A stretch of DNA of 24,730 nucleotides from a virus: positions 1-24,730 of the IMG/VR virus record IMGVR_UViG_3300030103_000200. One strand, 5' to 3'. The notes beneath the pieces are model-generated. The model searched no databases. It saw nothing but the letters and a program-made list of their open reading frames with translations, and was not told the origin of the DNA. Made by a program: the position numbers and the translations under genes. The stretch's first letter is position 1, and the number at the start of each line of letters is the position of its first letter. Positions 1 to 7,304 of the stretch are shown here, in pieces.

Positions 1-600
1 CTTCAAGAGATGGAGGAAGACGGATTTATTGAGATGATTAAGATGCCAAAACCTAGACCAACAAAGAACAGTAAGGTGCATTACCTAACCAAAGATATGG
101 AGGACGAGCTACTAAATTATTTAGAAACCAATTCTCATTATCAAGCTAAATATATTATCACTTGTCTTATTGATCTTGGTTGCAGAGTGAATGAACTTCT
201 TAATCTAGAAAAAAGATTTGTTGATTATGATAACAACCAAATTAATTTCAACGATAGAAAGAACGATCAAGCTGTAGCTGTACCTATGACTAACAGGGTT
301 AGAGAAACAATGCAAAGTTATTACAATCACAGTAAAGACTTTGATACTATCTTTAGCTATGACTACAGCGAACTAAATGCTATATGGCAGAAGGCTAGGA
401 ACGAGTTAGGCTATGCCGATAAGAAGTTTTATACTATCCACCTATGCCGACATACCTGCGCATCAAGGCTAGTACAAAGAGGAGTACCGATACTGTTAGT
501 CAAGGATTGGCTAGGGCATGAGGACATAGAGAACACCATGATCTATGCACACTTAGCACCAAAGGCTTTGCACTCTGTAGTTGATGTATTAAATGACTGA
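1..600 (+). CDS. int: Tyrosine recombinase (phage integrase), C-terminal part, cut by left window edge
   Basis: Catalyses site-specific recombination between phage and host attachment sites. The reading frame is open to base 1 and the first in-frame ATG (base 10) has no ribosome binding site, so the gene probably begins upstream. Counting from that ATG, the catalytic set of the tyrosine recombinase family is present: R59 (GCRVNELL), H144-x-x-R147 (HLCRH), H170 (WLGHE) and the nucleophile Y179 (MIYAHL). About 199 residues are visible. Phage integrases usually exceed 300, so the arm-binding and core-binding N-terminal domains must lie outside the window. The stop overlaps the start of the RNA polymerase gene by 8 nt, so the two are probably co-expressed. 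An integrase next to the RNA polymerase is known from some marine T7-like phages and suggests a temperate capacity. No tRNA-derived attP is visible in the window. Confidence 0.93.
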   Translation, partial: LQEMEEDGFIEMIKMPKPRPTKNSKVHYLTKDMEDELLNYLETNSHYQAKYIITCLIDLGCRVNELLNLEKRFVDYDNNQINFNDRKNDQAVAVPMTNRVRETMQSYYNHSKDFDTIFSYDYSELNAIWQKARNELGYADKKFYTIHLCRHTCASRLVQRGVPILLVKDWLGHEDIENTMIYAHLAPKALHSVVDVLND

Positions 601-2989
601 GCCTAGCAAGAAACAACTAGAGCTAGAGCAAAGTATCTCTAGTATCTCAGCCTATAACAAGATCAGTAAACAAAACAAAAACATAGAGAAGGGCAGAGAG
701 TCCGAAAACTATTATGCTCGCAACATCATAGAGTCAGGACTACAGAAGTTAAGCAAAGCAATACAAGATCATATAGATGAAAGTCTTAGCGGTAAGGTAG
801 GAGTCAAAGCTGTCTCTGCTTTGTTTCTTTCTCAGTTCCCAGACGTAGATGTAGTTGCCTTTATTGCTTTCAAAGTATTACTAGATAATGCTTCGCAGTT
901 AAAGACAACTGTATCTACTGCACTCAAGATAGGGCAGATGCTAGAAGACGAACTTAGGTTTACTAAGTTTGAAGAGCTAGACCCTAAACATTTTAAGAAC
1001 ATAAAGAAACATACCAGAGATACCAAGAACGAAGGCTATAAAAGAAACCTTATGGTCTATCACATGAACAGTAAAGGCCATGAGTTTAAGACTTGGACAA
1101 GGGGTAATAAACTTAAGGTTGGGCTTAAGTTGATTGAGTTGATAATGATAAAAATTAATATGGTCAACCTTATAAACAAGAGGGTAGGCAAAGCAACTAC
1201 AAGTTATGTTGTCTTTACTGATAGGTTTATGAAATATATAAGGCAGGGAAGATCAAATAGAATTGCTGCTTTTCCTATCTACCTACCTTGTCTTGATGTA
1301 CCTAGACCTTGGAAGTCTATAGATGATGGTGGTTACTTTACAGACAGATTAAAAACAAAAGCAATCAAGAGTTCTAATCAAGACTACCTAAACACACTAC
1401 GAGCAGAAGACTTAACAACAAGTCTGAAAGCGTTAACTCTGGCGAGTCAGACAGCTTGGGGTGTAAATCAATTTGTATTAGAAACTCTTGAATACTGTTG
1501 GGAGGAACGAATAGAGGTTGGTTCATTGATTGATAGGGAGCTTGCAGAACTGCCAACAAAACCACTCGATATAGATACCAATAAGGAAGCACGAAAAGAG
1601 TGGAGATACTTAGCTTCTTTAATCCATGATATGAACGCACAGAATATGGTCAAGCGGTATCAAATACTATCCATGATTGATACAGCAAAAAGATATTGTG
1701 ACGAAAAATTTTATCACGTTTATCAGTTTGATTTTACTGGTCGTATGTACCCACTTACTGCACACTTCCACCCACAAGGTAATGACATAGCTAGAGGGCT
1801 ACATAGATTCCATCAAGGTGTAGCGATTAATAATAAACAACAACTTAATTGGTTAGCCATAGCAGGTGCAAACCATTGGGGTATGAATAAACATACCTAT
1901 GAGGAAAGATTAGAGTGGGCTTACATAGAAGGTACTGACTTTGCTGAAGAAGTTTATAAAGACCCGATTGGTAGCGTTGGTATCTGGGGTAAAGCAAAAG
2001 AACCTTTTCAGTTTCTTGCTTGGTGTAAAGAGTGGTCAGAGTATCAGCTTCATGGTTGGGGTTATAAGTCTCATCATGTCTGCTGTCTTGATGGTACGAA
2101 CAATGGCTATCAACACATAGCAGGTCTTATATCTAATCAACATCTAGCTAACAAAGTTAACCTACAAAATGTTAATGAACCACAAGATTTATATAAACAA
2201 ATACTTGATGTTCTCTTGATGCTGTTGAAGTATGACAAAGCTGAACAGGCTGAGGTCTGGTATGCACAGAAAGATATGTTGACTAGAAAGTTTATAAAGA
2301 AACCTGTACTTATGATTCCATATAACTCAACTACATTCGGCATAGCTAACTACATAGAAAAATATTTTGTAAATGAAAATGTTTCTATGGCAAAAAATTT
2401 TAAGAATAATTTTTATTTAGCAACCATGATTGAACAGGCAGTTAAGTATGTAACCCCAGAAAGCTATGAAGTATTAAAGTACTTGCAGACTACAGCGTTA
2501 TGTTTCAATAAAGAAAACAAACCTATCTCTTGGCATACACCATCAGGCTTTCTTGTACAACAAAACTACTACAAGAATGATGTTAAAAGAGTGAAGACTA
2601 AACTAAGTAACTCAAGTGTAAGGTTAAGTCTGGCTGAACCTGATACAACTAAGGTAGATAAACGCAAACAGGCACAGGGTTTTCCTAGTAATTATATTCA
2701 TAGTCTTGATGCTGCACATTGTCACATGAGTTTAGTTGAAGCTAGTAAACATGGACTAAAAAACTTTTGTGTTATACATGATTGCTATGGCAGTCCAGCT
2801 AGTGAGCTTCAAAGATTTATCGAATGTGTAAAGCAAAGTTTCTTTAACATTTATAGTGACAACAATCTTGATAATCTATACCACCAAACAACACAACAAT
2901 TAAGCGATACAAGTAAGTTACCAGCAGCACTAGATATGGGAGACTATAACATTACAGATGTGTTGACAGCACCATATATATTTACATGA
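593..2989 (+). CDS. 1: Single-subunit T7-like DNA-directed RNA polymerase
   Basis: Transcribes the phage middle and late genes from phage-specific promoters; this gene defines the T7-like group. It is 798 residues, somewhat shorter than T7 gp1 (883). The palm and finger motifs of the family are intact: metal-binding D500 in CLDGTNNGYQH, K569 and Y577 in KKPVLMIPYNSTTFG (equivalent to T7 K631 and Y639), and the second catalytic aspartate D730 in CVIHDCYGS (equivalent to T7 D812). The preceding helix PSNYIHSLDAAH is also typical. ATG 593 overlaps the integrase stop (ATGACTGA), which suggests translational coupling. The N-terminal promoter-binding region is diverged from T7, so its promoter cannot be predicted from the T7 consensus. 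The assignment is firm. Confidence 0.97.
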   Translation: MTEPSKKQLELEQSISSISAYNKISKQNKNIEKGRESENYYARNIIESGLQKLSKAIQDHIDESLSGKVGVKAVSALFLSQFPDVDVVAFIAFKVLLDNASQLKTTVSTALKIGQMLEDELRFTKFEELDPKHFKNIKKHTRDTKNEGYKRNLMVYHMNSKGHEFKTWTRGNKLKVGLKLIELIMIKINMVNLINKRVGKATTSYVVFTDRFMKYIRQGRSNRIAAFPIYLPCLDVPRPWKSIDDGGYFTDRLKTKAIKSSNQDYLNTLRAEDLTTSLKALTLASQTAWGVNQFVLETLEYCWEERIEVGSLIDRELAELPTKPLDIDTNKEARKEWRYLASLIHDMNAQNMVKRYQILSMIDTAKRYCDEKFYHVYQFDFTGRMYPLTAHFHPQGNDIARGLHRFHQGVAINNKQQLNWLAIAGANHWGMNKHTYEERLEWAYIEGTDFAEEVYKDPIGSVGIWGKAKEPFQFLAWCKEWSEYQLHGWGYKSHHVCCLDGTNNGYQHIAGLISNQHLANKVNLQNVNEPQDLYKQILDVLLMLLKYDKAEQAEVWYAQKDMLTRKFIKKPVLMIPYNSTTFGIANYIEKYFVNENVSMAKNFKNNFYLATMIEQAVKYVTPESYEVLKYLQTTALCFNKENKPISWHTPSGFLVQQNYYKNDVKRVKTKLSNSSVRLSLAEPDTTKVDKRKQAQGFPSNYIHSLDAAHCHMSLVEASKHGLKNFCVIHDCYGSPASELQRFIECVKQSFFNIYSDNNLDNLYHQTTQQLSDTSKLPAALDMGDYNITDVLTAPYIFT

Positions 2990-3063
2990 CAAGAGATCAA
3001 GGTATAGTTAGGGAACGTCTTTTATAGACGCAATAAAACGGAAACCAAACCAAGGTAACAAAC
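2990..3063 (+). promoter_or_regulatory. Leader region between RNA polymerase and ssb genes
   Basis: This 74-nt gap is one of the few in the early module. It holds a small inverted repeat, CGTCT (3016-3020) and AGACG (3026-3030), around a 5-nt loop. It also holds the stretch TATAGTTAGGGAAC (3003-3016), which loosely recalls the TATAGGGAGA initiation end of T7-type promoters. An AAGG purine run at about 3051 could serve as the ribosome binding site of the ssb gene. A phage promoter would be expected here, but the resemblance is weak and this is an inference. Confidence 0.3.
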
Positions 3064-3720
3064 ATGGAAGAACTCAAGGCTGAGACTATTAAGATAGTCA
3101 CACCTAACCCTACTAATTTTAGGTATTCATATCTTGTAACCCCTGACGAGTACAAGGGTATCAAGAAATATAAAGCAGAATGTCTTATCAAGAAAGGCAT
3201 AATGATGAAAGACAGTATGGGTAGAGAAGTTGATGCAGTAGAACATATCTACTCACAGCTAGAAGAACTACTTGATAGATGGAAGGTTTCATTAAAAGAA
3301 CATTATCCAGATAGAAAGTTTACTCTTACCAAGAATAAGTTTGGCGAACCTGCACTACCTTATTACTTAGAAGATGATTACCTAGTCATCAAGACAAGCA
3401 AGAAAGCTGGTGGAGTAAAACAAAATGGAGAAGTATGGACTAATCCACCTGTTACTTTCTGGGCTAATGAAGACCCACTACGTCTAATGACAGACGAAGA
3501 AAAAGAACAGTATGAAAAGATTAGTCCTATGACAGAAGGGCAGATGTCTATGAAGTGTAGTGGCTATGACGCAGGTGCTAATGGTGTCGGTATAAGATGC
3601 CAACCTTTACAAGTCATAGTTAGAAAGCACGTTGAATGGACAGGCAGCCCAGACTTTCAAGCAGAAGCACCGAGTAGTTATGAAGAGAAAAGCACTGCGT
3701 CATCAGCAGCCGACTTCTAA
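3064..3720 (+). CDS. 2.5: Single-stranded DNA-binding protein, T7 gp2.5 type
   Basis: Binds ssDNA during replication and recombination and coordinates helicase, polymerase and exonuclease. Its 218 residues compare with 232 in T7 gp2.5. The N-terminal segment (KIVTPNPTNFRYSYLVTPDEY) and the central strands around PPVTFWANEDPLRLM fit an OB-fold of this family. The C-terminus ends in Asp-Phe. In T7 the terminal aromatic residue and acidic tail mediate partner contacts. The tail here is less acidic (EEKSTASSAADF) but keeps the final Phe. It lies after the RNA polymerase and before the junction endonuclease, exactly the T7 order, and overlaps the start of the endonuclease gene by 41 nt. Assignment rests on position, size and pattern rather than a catalytic motif. 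Confidence 0.85.
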   Translation: MEELKAETIKIVTPNPTNFRYSYLVTPDEYKGIKKYKAECLIKKGIMMKDSMGREVDAVEHIYSQLEELLDRWKVSLKEHYPDRKFTLTKNKFGEPALPYYLEDDYLVIKTSKKAGGVKQNGEVWTNPPVTFWANEDPLRLMTDEEKEQYEKISPMTEGQMSMKCSGYDAGANGVGIRCQPLQVIVRKHVEWTGSPDFQAEAPSSYEEKSTASSAADF

Positions 3721-4096
3721 ATACAAGAGTAAGTTTGAAGCTACGTTTGCTGACAACTTAACCAAAAAGAAAATTGTATTTACCTATGAAACAATCAGCA
3801 TTGACTATGAAATTACTTGCTGCTACAAGCCTGACTTTATTCTCGACAATTTCATTGTTGAAACGAAGGGCTACTTCTCCAAAGAAGATAGACGAAAACA
3901 TCTTGCGATTAAGAAGAAACGACCCGAATTAGATATAAGGTTCTGCTTTCAAAATAGTAGAACCAAACTATCTAAAGCTAAGAACTCTATCTCGTATGCC
4001 GATTGGTGTACGAGACATGGGTTCCAATACTGCGACAAATTTATTCCTGATGATTGGTATGAAGAGCCAATACAAAAACAAAATAGTTTGCCCTGA
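3680..4096 (+). CDS. 3: Endonuclease I, Holliday-junction resolvase (T7 gp3 type)
   Basis: Cleaves branched DNA; in T7 it resolves replication and recombination intermediates and helps degrade host DNA. From ATG 3680 the product has 138 residues (T7 gp3 has 149). The catalytic set is intact: E20 in SKFEATF, D52 in YKPDFIL, E61 and K63 in VETKGYF. E20 falls at the same residue number as in T7. The downstream signature RRKHLAIKKKRPELDIRFCF and SRTKLSK matches the family. An upstream in-frame ATG at 3632 would add 16 residues lying wholly within the ssb gene and aligning with nothing in T7 gp3, so I prefer 3680. Neither start has a clear ribosome binding site. Re-initiation after ssb is plausible. 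The 3' end overlaps the primase-helicase gene. Confidence 0.93.
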   Translation: MKRKALRHQQPTSKYKSKFEATFADNLTKKKIVFTYETISIDYEITCCYKPDFILDNFIVETKGYFSKEDRRKHLAIKKKRPELDIRFCFQNSRTKLSKAKNSISYADWCTRHGFQYCDKFIPDDWYEEPIQKQNSLP

Positions 4097-5663
4097 GTGC
4101 GGTAAAAAAAACTGTGCAGTCTTTGATGATGGACACCACCATTGCTTCACTATGGACTGTGGCTACACTTACTACCCAGATAAAAAAGAAAAACCAGTGA
4201 CCACTAAAATCATTCCTATATATAAACCAAACCCACAGCTATTAAAGGTAACACCAATAGCTTTACCTAAACGTGGGATCACTAAGGAAACTTCAGAACT
4301 ATTTGGATATGGTATGTCAGAGTACAGAAGACAACCAGTACAGGTAGCTACATATAAAGATCAGAAAGGTAATGATGTTGCACAACATATACGCTTTCAA
4401 GATAAGAAGTTTATATGGATAGGAGATATGTCAAAGGTACAGCTATGGGGTCAGCATCTATGGAGACAACATGGAGGTAATGGTTCTGTCTTTATAACTG
4501 TTTGCGAAGGAGAGATAGATTGCATGAGTGCTAGTCAAATACAAGGTAATAAGTTTCCCTGTGTTTCTATACCATCAGGAGTGCAGTCAGCAGCTAAGTA
4601 TCTAGCAGCTAACTACAAATGGCTTGATAGTTTTTGTCGTATCGTTATCTGCTTTGATAATGATGAAGCTGGTAATAAAGCAGCAGAGAAATGTATGGAG
4701 GTATTACCAAGAGGTAAGGCAGCCATAGCAAGACTAGATCGTAATGATATAAACGATCATCTTGTATTAGGAGAAGGTGATCTTATTAAAGACAGACTAT
4801 GGAAAGCTAGACCAGTAAGACCTGACTCTCTTATTAATGCAGCAGACGCTTGGGATTTGTTTACCAAAGAAACAAGTAAACCTGTATCAGACTTTCCATT
4901 TCCAAAGCTAAACGAATACACAAGAGGTTTGTTTCCTAGTCAGCTATTCACAGTAGCAAGTGCTAGTGGTGCAGGTAAATCCACGATATGCAGAGAACTA
5001 TGCCACCACTTCCTCAAAAGAAATCTAAAGGTTGGTTACATTGGGTTGGAAGAATCAGTACAAAGAACTCTTCAAGGTCTTGTAGGTATTGACTTGAATA
5101 TTCCTTTGCACTTAAATGAAGATGTCATAACTAAAGATGATCTGCGGATTGCGTTTGATAACCTCACATCAACACGCAATCTTTTTTTATACAATCACTT
5201 CGGAAGTCTTGAGCCTGATGTATTACTAGAACAAATAAGATATTTAGCTACTGTTGATGGAGTAAAGGTAGTCATACTAGATCACATAAGCATAGTCTTG
5301 TCTGGTCTTGAACTAGATAATGAACGCAAAGCAATAGATATAATAATGACCAAGCTTAGAAGTTTAAGTGAAGCAACTGGTATAGCTATCGTATTGGTCA
5401 GTCATCTACGCAGACCACAAGGACAATCACATGAGTCTGGAAGAGAAGTAGATACATCAGACTTGAGAGGATCGCATAGTCTTCTTCAACTTTCTGATGT
5501 TGTACTTTCTGCATCAAGAAACCAGACAGGAGATGCTAGTGAAAGGCAGAGACTACAGTTAAAAGTATTGAAGTCTAGACATACTGGTATGACAGGAGAA
5601 GTAGATAAATTATTGTACGACCAGAAGACAGGTCGGCTTGTTGTATATGAGGATTTTATTTAG
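4059..5663 (+). CDS. 4: DNA primase-helicase (T7 gp4 type)
   Basis: Unwinds the fork as a hexamer and synthesises RNA primers. From ATG 4059 it has 534 residues (T7 gp4A has 566). Domains in order: an N-terminal zinc ribbon with C11-x2-C14 and C29-x4-C34 (T7 has CxxC for the second pair, so the spacing is a variant); a TOPRIM primase core with E150-G-E152 and D200-N-D202; and a RecA-like helicase with Walker A SASGAGKS (K307), Walker B VVILDH (D408) and the sensor SHLRRP (H449). The frame is open further upstream, with ATGs at 4050 and 3996. The latter would overlap the endonuclease by 101 nt and place 21 extra residues before the zinc ribbon, so 4059 or 4050 is more likely. No start has a good ribosome binding site. 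The stop is 2 nt before the exonuclease gene, leaving no room for the gene 5 DNA polymerase found here in T7. Confidence 0.95.
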   Translation: MKSQYKNKIVCPECGKKNCAVFDDGHHHCFTMDCGYTYYPDKKEKPVTTKIIPIYKPNPQLLKVTPIALPKRGITKETSELFGYGMSEYRRQPVQVATYKDQKGNDVAQHIRFQDKKFIWIGDMSKVQLWGQHLWRQHGGNGSVFITVCEGEIDCMSASQIQGNKFPCVSIPSGVQSAAKYLAANYKWLDSFCRIVICFDNDEAGNKAAEKCMEVLPRGKAAIARLDRNDINDHLVLGEGDLIKDRLWKARPVRPDSLINAADAWDLFTKETSKPVSDFPFPKLNEYTRGLFPSQLFTVASASGAGKSTICRELCHHFLKRNLKVGYIGLEESVQRTLQGLVGIDLNIPLHLNEDVITKDDLRIAFDNLTSTRNLFLYNHFGSLEPDVLLEQIRYLATVDGVKVVILDHISIVLSGLELDNERKAIDIIMTKLRSLSEATGIAIVLVSHLRRPQGQSHESGREVDTSDLRGSHSLLQLSDVVLSASRNQTGDASERQRLQLKVLKSRHTGMTGEVDKLLYDQKTGRLVVYEDFI

Positions 5664-5665
5664 CT

Positions 5666-6400
5666 ATGACTTTACTTATTGATGCTGATTGGTTGGTTTA
5701 CAATTCTTGCTGTGCTTGTGAGCAAGACACAAAATGGAATGAGTGGGAGCATACTCTTCACTCTGATGAAAGAGACATACTTAATTTGATAGAGAACAGA
5801 CTAGATGTGTATAGAAGTATTGCTGACAGCAAGCATGACATAGTTATGTGCTTTACTTCCTATCCTACATTTCGACACGAGATATTTCCTGAGTACAAGA
5901 TCAACAGGATAGGTAAACGTAAACCACTTGCACTCAAGAGTGTTATCAAAGAAGTAAAAGAAAGATATGAAACTGTTGCCTATGAAAACCTAGAAGGAGA
6001 TGACGTACTAGGTTTGCTTGCTACCAATGGCAGATACAAAGACCCAATAATAGTTTCAGTAGATAAAGATATGAGAACACTACCATGCAAACTTATAGCT
6101 GATGATTCGATAGAACATATCACAAACAAGAAAGCAACTAGACATTGGTTTGAGATGTCGTTAGCTGGTGATGCTGGTGATGGGATACTAGGTATCAAAG
6201 GTATGGGTATGGTTACTGCTTCAAAGACTTTGGCTAGTACACCTGATACTAAAGAAGCACTATGGTCTAAGGTACAGGAGACATATACTAAAAAAGGTTA
6301 TACGATTGCTGATGCTATCTTGAATGCAAGGCTTACAAGGATACTGCGAGAAGGAGATTATGATTACAATACAGGAGAAGTAAAACTTTGGAACCCATAA
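5666..6400 (+). CDS. 6: 5'-3' exonuclease, flap endonuclease family (T7 gp6 type)
   Basis: Predicted to remove 5' ends and RNA primers and to degrade host DNA; T7 gp6 is essential for these roles and for recombination. It has 244 residues against 300 in T7. The metal-binding motifs of the 5'-nuclease/FEN family are visible: D6 and D8 in LLIDADWLVY, E110-G-D112-D113 in NLEGDDVLG, D133-K-D135 in VSVDKDMRT, and the helix-hairpin-helix-like DNA-binding segment SLAGDAGDGILGIKGMG. It directly follows the primase-helicase with a 2-nt gap. It is the last gene of the DNA-metabolism block and is followed at once by a terminator-like hairpin. An alternative reading as the 5'-nuclease domain of a PolA-type enzyme is unlikely, because no polymerase domain follows. 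Confidence 0.9.
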   Translation: MTLLIDADWLVYNSCCACEQDTKWNEWEHTLHSDERDILNLIENRLDVYRSIADSKHDIVMCFTSYPTFRHEIFPEYKINRIGKRKPLALKSVIKEVKERYETVAYENLEGDDVLGLLATNGRYKDPIIVSVDKDMRTLPCKLIADDSIEHITNKKATRHWFEMSLAGDAGDGILGIKGMGMVTASKTLASTPDTKEALWSKVQETYTKKGYTIADAILNARLTRILREGDYDYNTGEVKLWNP

Positions 6401-6439
6401 AGAAAACCCCAAGAGGAACCACACCCTTGAGGTTTTCTT
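6400..6439 (+). terminator. Candidate (bidirectional) intrinsic terminator after the exonuclease gene
   Basis: A 14-bp inverted repeat with one mismatch pairs 6400-6413 with 6426-6439 across a 12-nt loop. The GC core (CCCCAAG against CTTGAGG) is flanked by an A-run on the left and TTTTCTT on the right. This is the layout of a bidirectional Rho-independent terminator. It begins within the stop codon of the exonuclease gene and separates the DNA-metabolism block from the virion block. Confidence 0.6.
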
Positions 6440-6513
6440 AGCGTTGCAACAAGGTAACCACTCCTTGCTATCTACAGGCTAACATATAATATAAATATAG
6501 CTCTTTAACTTTT
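6440..6513 (+). promoter_or_regulatory. Candidate promoter region upstream of the late (virion) block
   Basis: This is an AT-rich gap directly after the terminator. TATAAT occurs at 6485-6490, within TATAATATAAATATAGCT (6485-6502). A bacterial -35 at a proper distance is poor (TTGCTA, 6465-6470, spaced 14). A similar block, ATAGCT followed 10-11 nt later by TGTCT, recurs upstream of the 10648 gene (10614-10635). A promoter is expected here because the virion genes start after a terminator, but sequence support is weak. Confidence 0.35.
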
Positions 6514-6708
6514 GTGTCTTTACCAGTAATTACTGACGAACTTATACAAGCTTTAGATGCTGTGTTTCCTAACAGATGCCCAGACCTATCGCTATCAGAT
6601 CGAGAAGTGTGGTATCGTGCAGGGCAAAGGTCTGTTGTTGATTATCTTATTGAACAGCAACTAAGACAAAAAGAAACCATGTTGACTAACAGAGTATTGG
6701 AGAACTAG
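6514..6708 (+). CDS. Small conserved phage protein upstream of the portal
   Basis: A 64-residue protein starting at GTG 6514. The core CPDLSLSDREVWYRAGQRSV followed by an amphipathic C-terminal helix resembles a short protein I recall from marine T7-like phages at the same place before the portal gene. Its function is unknown. There are no membrane segments and no signal peptide. It has one Cys (C22) and a charged C-terminus. No clear ribosome binding site precedes the GTG, and no in-frame ATG lies before the conserved core, so the start rests on the open frame and on the gene beginning just after the candidate promoter. It lies 2 nt before the next gene and is probably co-transcribed with the portal operon. 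Confidence 0.75.
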   Translation: MSLPVITDELIQALDAVFPNRCPDLSLSDREVWYRAGQRSVVDYLIEQQLRQKETMLTNRVLEN

Positions 6709-6710
6709 CT

Positions 6711-7040
6711 ATGTGTCTTGGTGGTGGAGGTAGAATGACTACACCTAAACGTGAATATCAGAACAGACCTGTAACTGTAACTGGTTCACAGACAGGAGTT
6801 GATGAACCTAAAGATACAACAAAAGCGACAGAGACTTTAAAGATAAAAAGACAGAAAGAAGAAGGAACTTATGTAGACCCTAACCTTACAACTACTGAGA
6901 AACTTACAAGTAGTGGTGGAGGTGGTAATAAAACTGCACAACAAAAAGCTAACCTTGCTAAAAATAAAGCAAAGGCAAAAAGCCTAGCAAAGGCTAGAAT
7001 GAATAACAAGTCTATGTCTAGATCCGCAGGGAGAGTTTAA
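6711..7040 (+). CDS. Small basic protein with MCLGGGG start, virion operon
   Basis: A 109-residue, Lys-, Thr- and Gly-rich, probably disordered protein of unknown function. It begins Met-Cys-Leu followed by four glycines and has a short Gly run near residue 65 (SSGGGGNKT) before a Lys/Ala-rich C-terminal helix. ATG 6711 has a GGAG 8 nt upstream (6699-6702). A second in-frame ATG at 6735 also follows a GGAGG, but only at 4 nt, and that GGAGG encodes the Gly run, so 6711 is preferred. The next gene also begins Met-Cys and both precede the portal. The N-terminal Cys might be modified after Met removal, but no lipobox signal peptide is present. A head or connector accessory role is only a positional guess. 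Confidence 0.7.
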   Translation: MCLGGGGRMTTPKREYQNRPVTVTGSQTGVDEPKDTTKATETLKIKRQKEEGTYVDPNLTTTEKLTSSGGGGNKTAQQKANLAKNKAKAKSLAKARMNNKSMSRSAGRV

Positions 7041-7042
7041 TT

Positions 7043-7303
7043 ATGTGTTTCAGAAGCCCATCACCCCCACCATTACCAGATCCAGAACCAGTTGATTCTC
7101 CTATAGAACCTACTGCAACAAAGGTTGCGATTAGTGATGATAGAACTATGGGTCAACCCAAAGTTAAGAGAAAGAAAACAGGTCAGAAAGTTACAGGTGG
7201 AAGAATGGCTAGAGCTATAGCCCCAAGACGATTAGGTACTAGGTCTTTACAAATACCTTTGCTTGCTAATAGCACAAACGCTGGTAATCTAAACTACTCA
7301 TAA
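7043..7303 (+). CDS. Small proline-rich/basic protein with MCFRSP start
   Basis: An 86-residue protein of unknown function. The N-terminus MCFRSPSPPPLPDPEPVDSP is proline-rich and acidic. The C-terminal half is basic (KVKRKKTGQK, then a Gly/Arg-rich stretch) and ends in RSLQIPLLANS, a tail that recalls other small marine-phage proteins beside portals. ATG 7043 is preceded by a GGGAGAG purine run about 8-10 nt upstream (7030-7036), a good ribosome binding site. It lies 2 nt after the previous gene and ends 1 nt before the portal ATG. Translational coupling with the portal gene is likely, since the portal has no good binding site of its own. A portal or connector accessory role is inferred from position only. 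Confidence 0.72.
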   Translation: MCFRSPSPPPLPDPEPVDSPIEPTATKVAISDDRTMGQPKVKRKKTGQKVTGGRMARAIAPRRLGTRSLQIPLLANSTNAGNLNYS

Positions 7304-7304
7304 A

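Noticed and set aside
2990-3063. tRNA or attachment-site remnant in gaps of the window
   Set aside because: None of the gaps contains a T-loop consensus (GGTTCGAATCC-like) or a cloverleaf-sized inverted-repeat set.
3632-3679. Longer N-terminus for the endonuclease I-like protein
   Set aside because: It lies entirely inside the ssb gene; starting at 3680 puts catalytic E20 at the same residue number as in T7 gp3.
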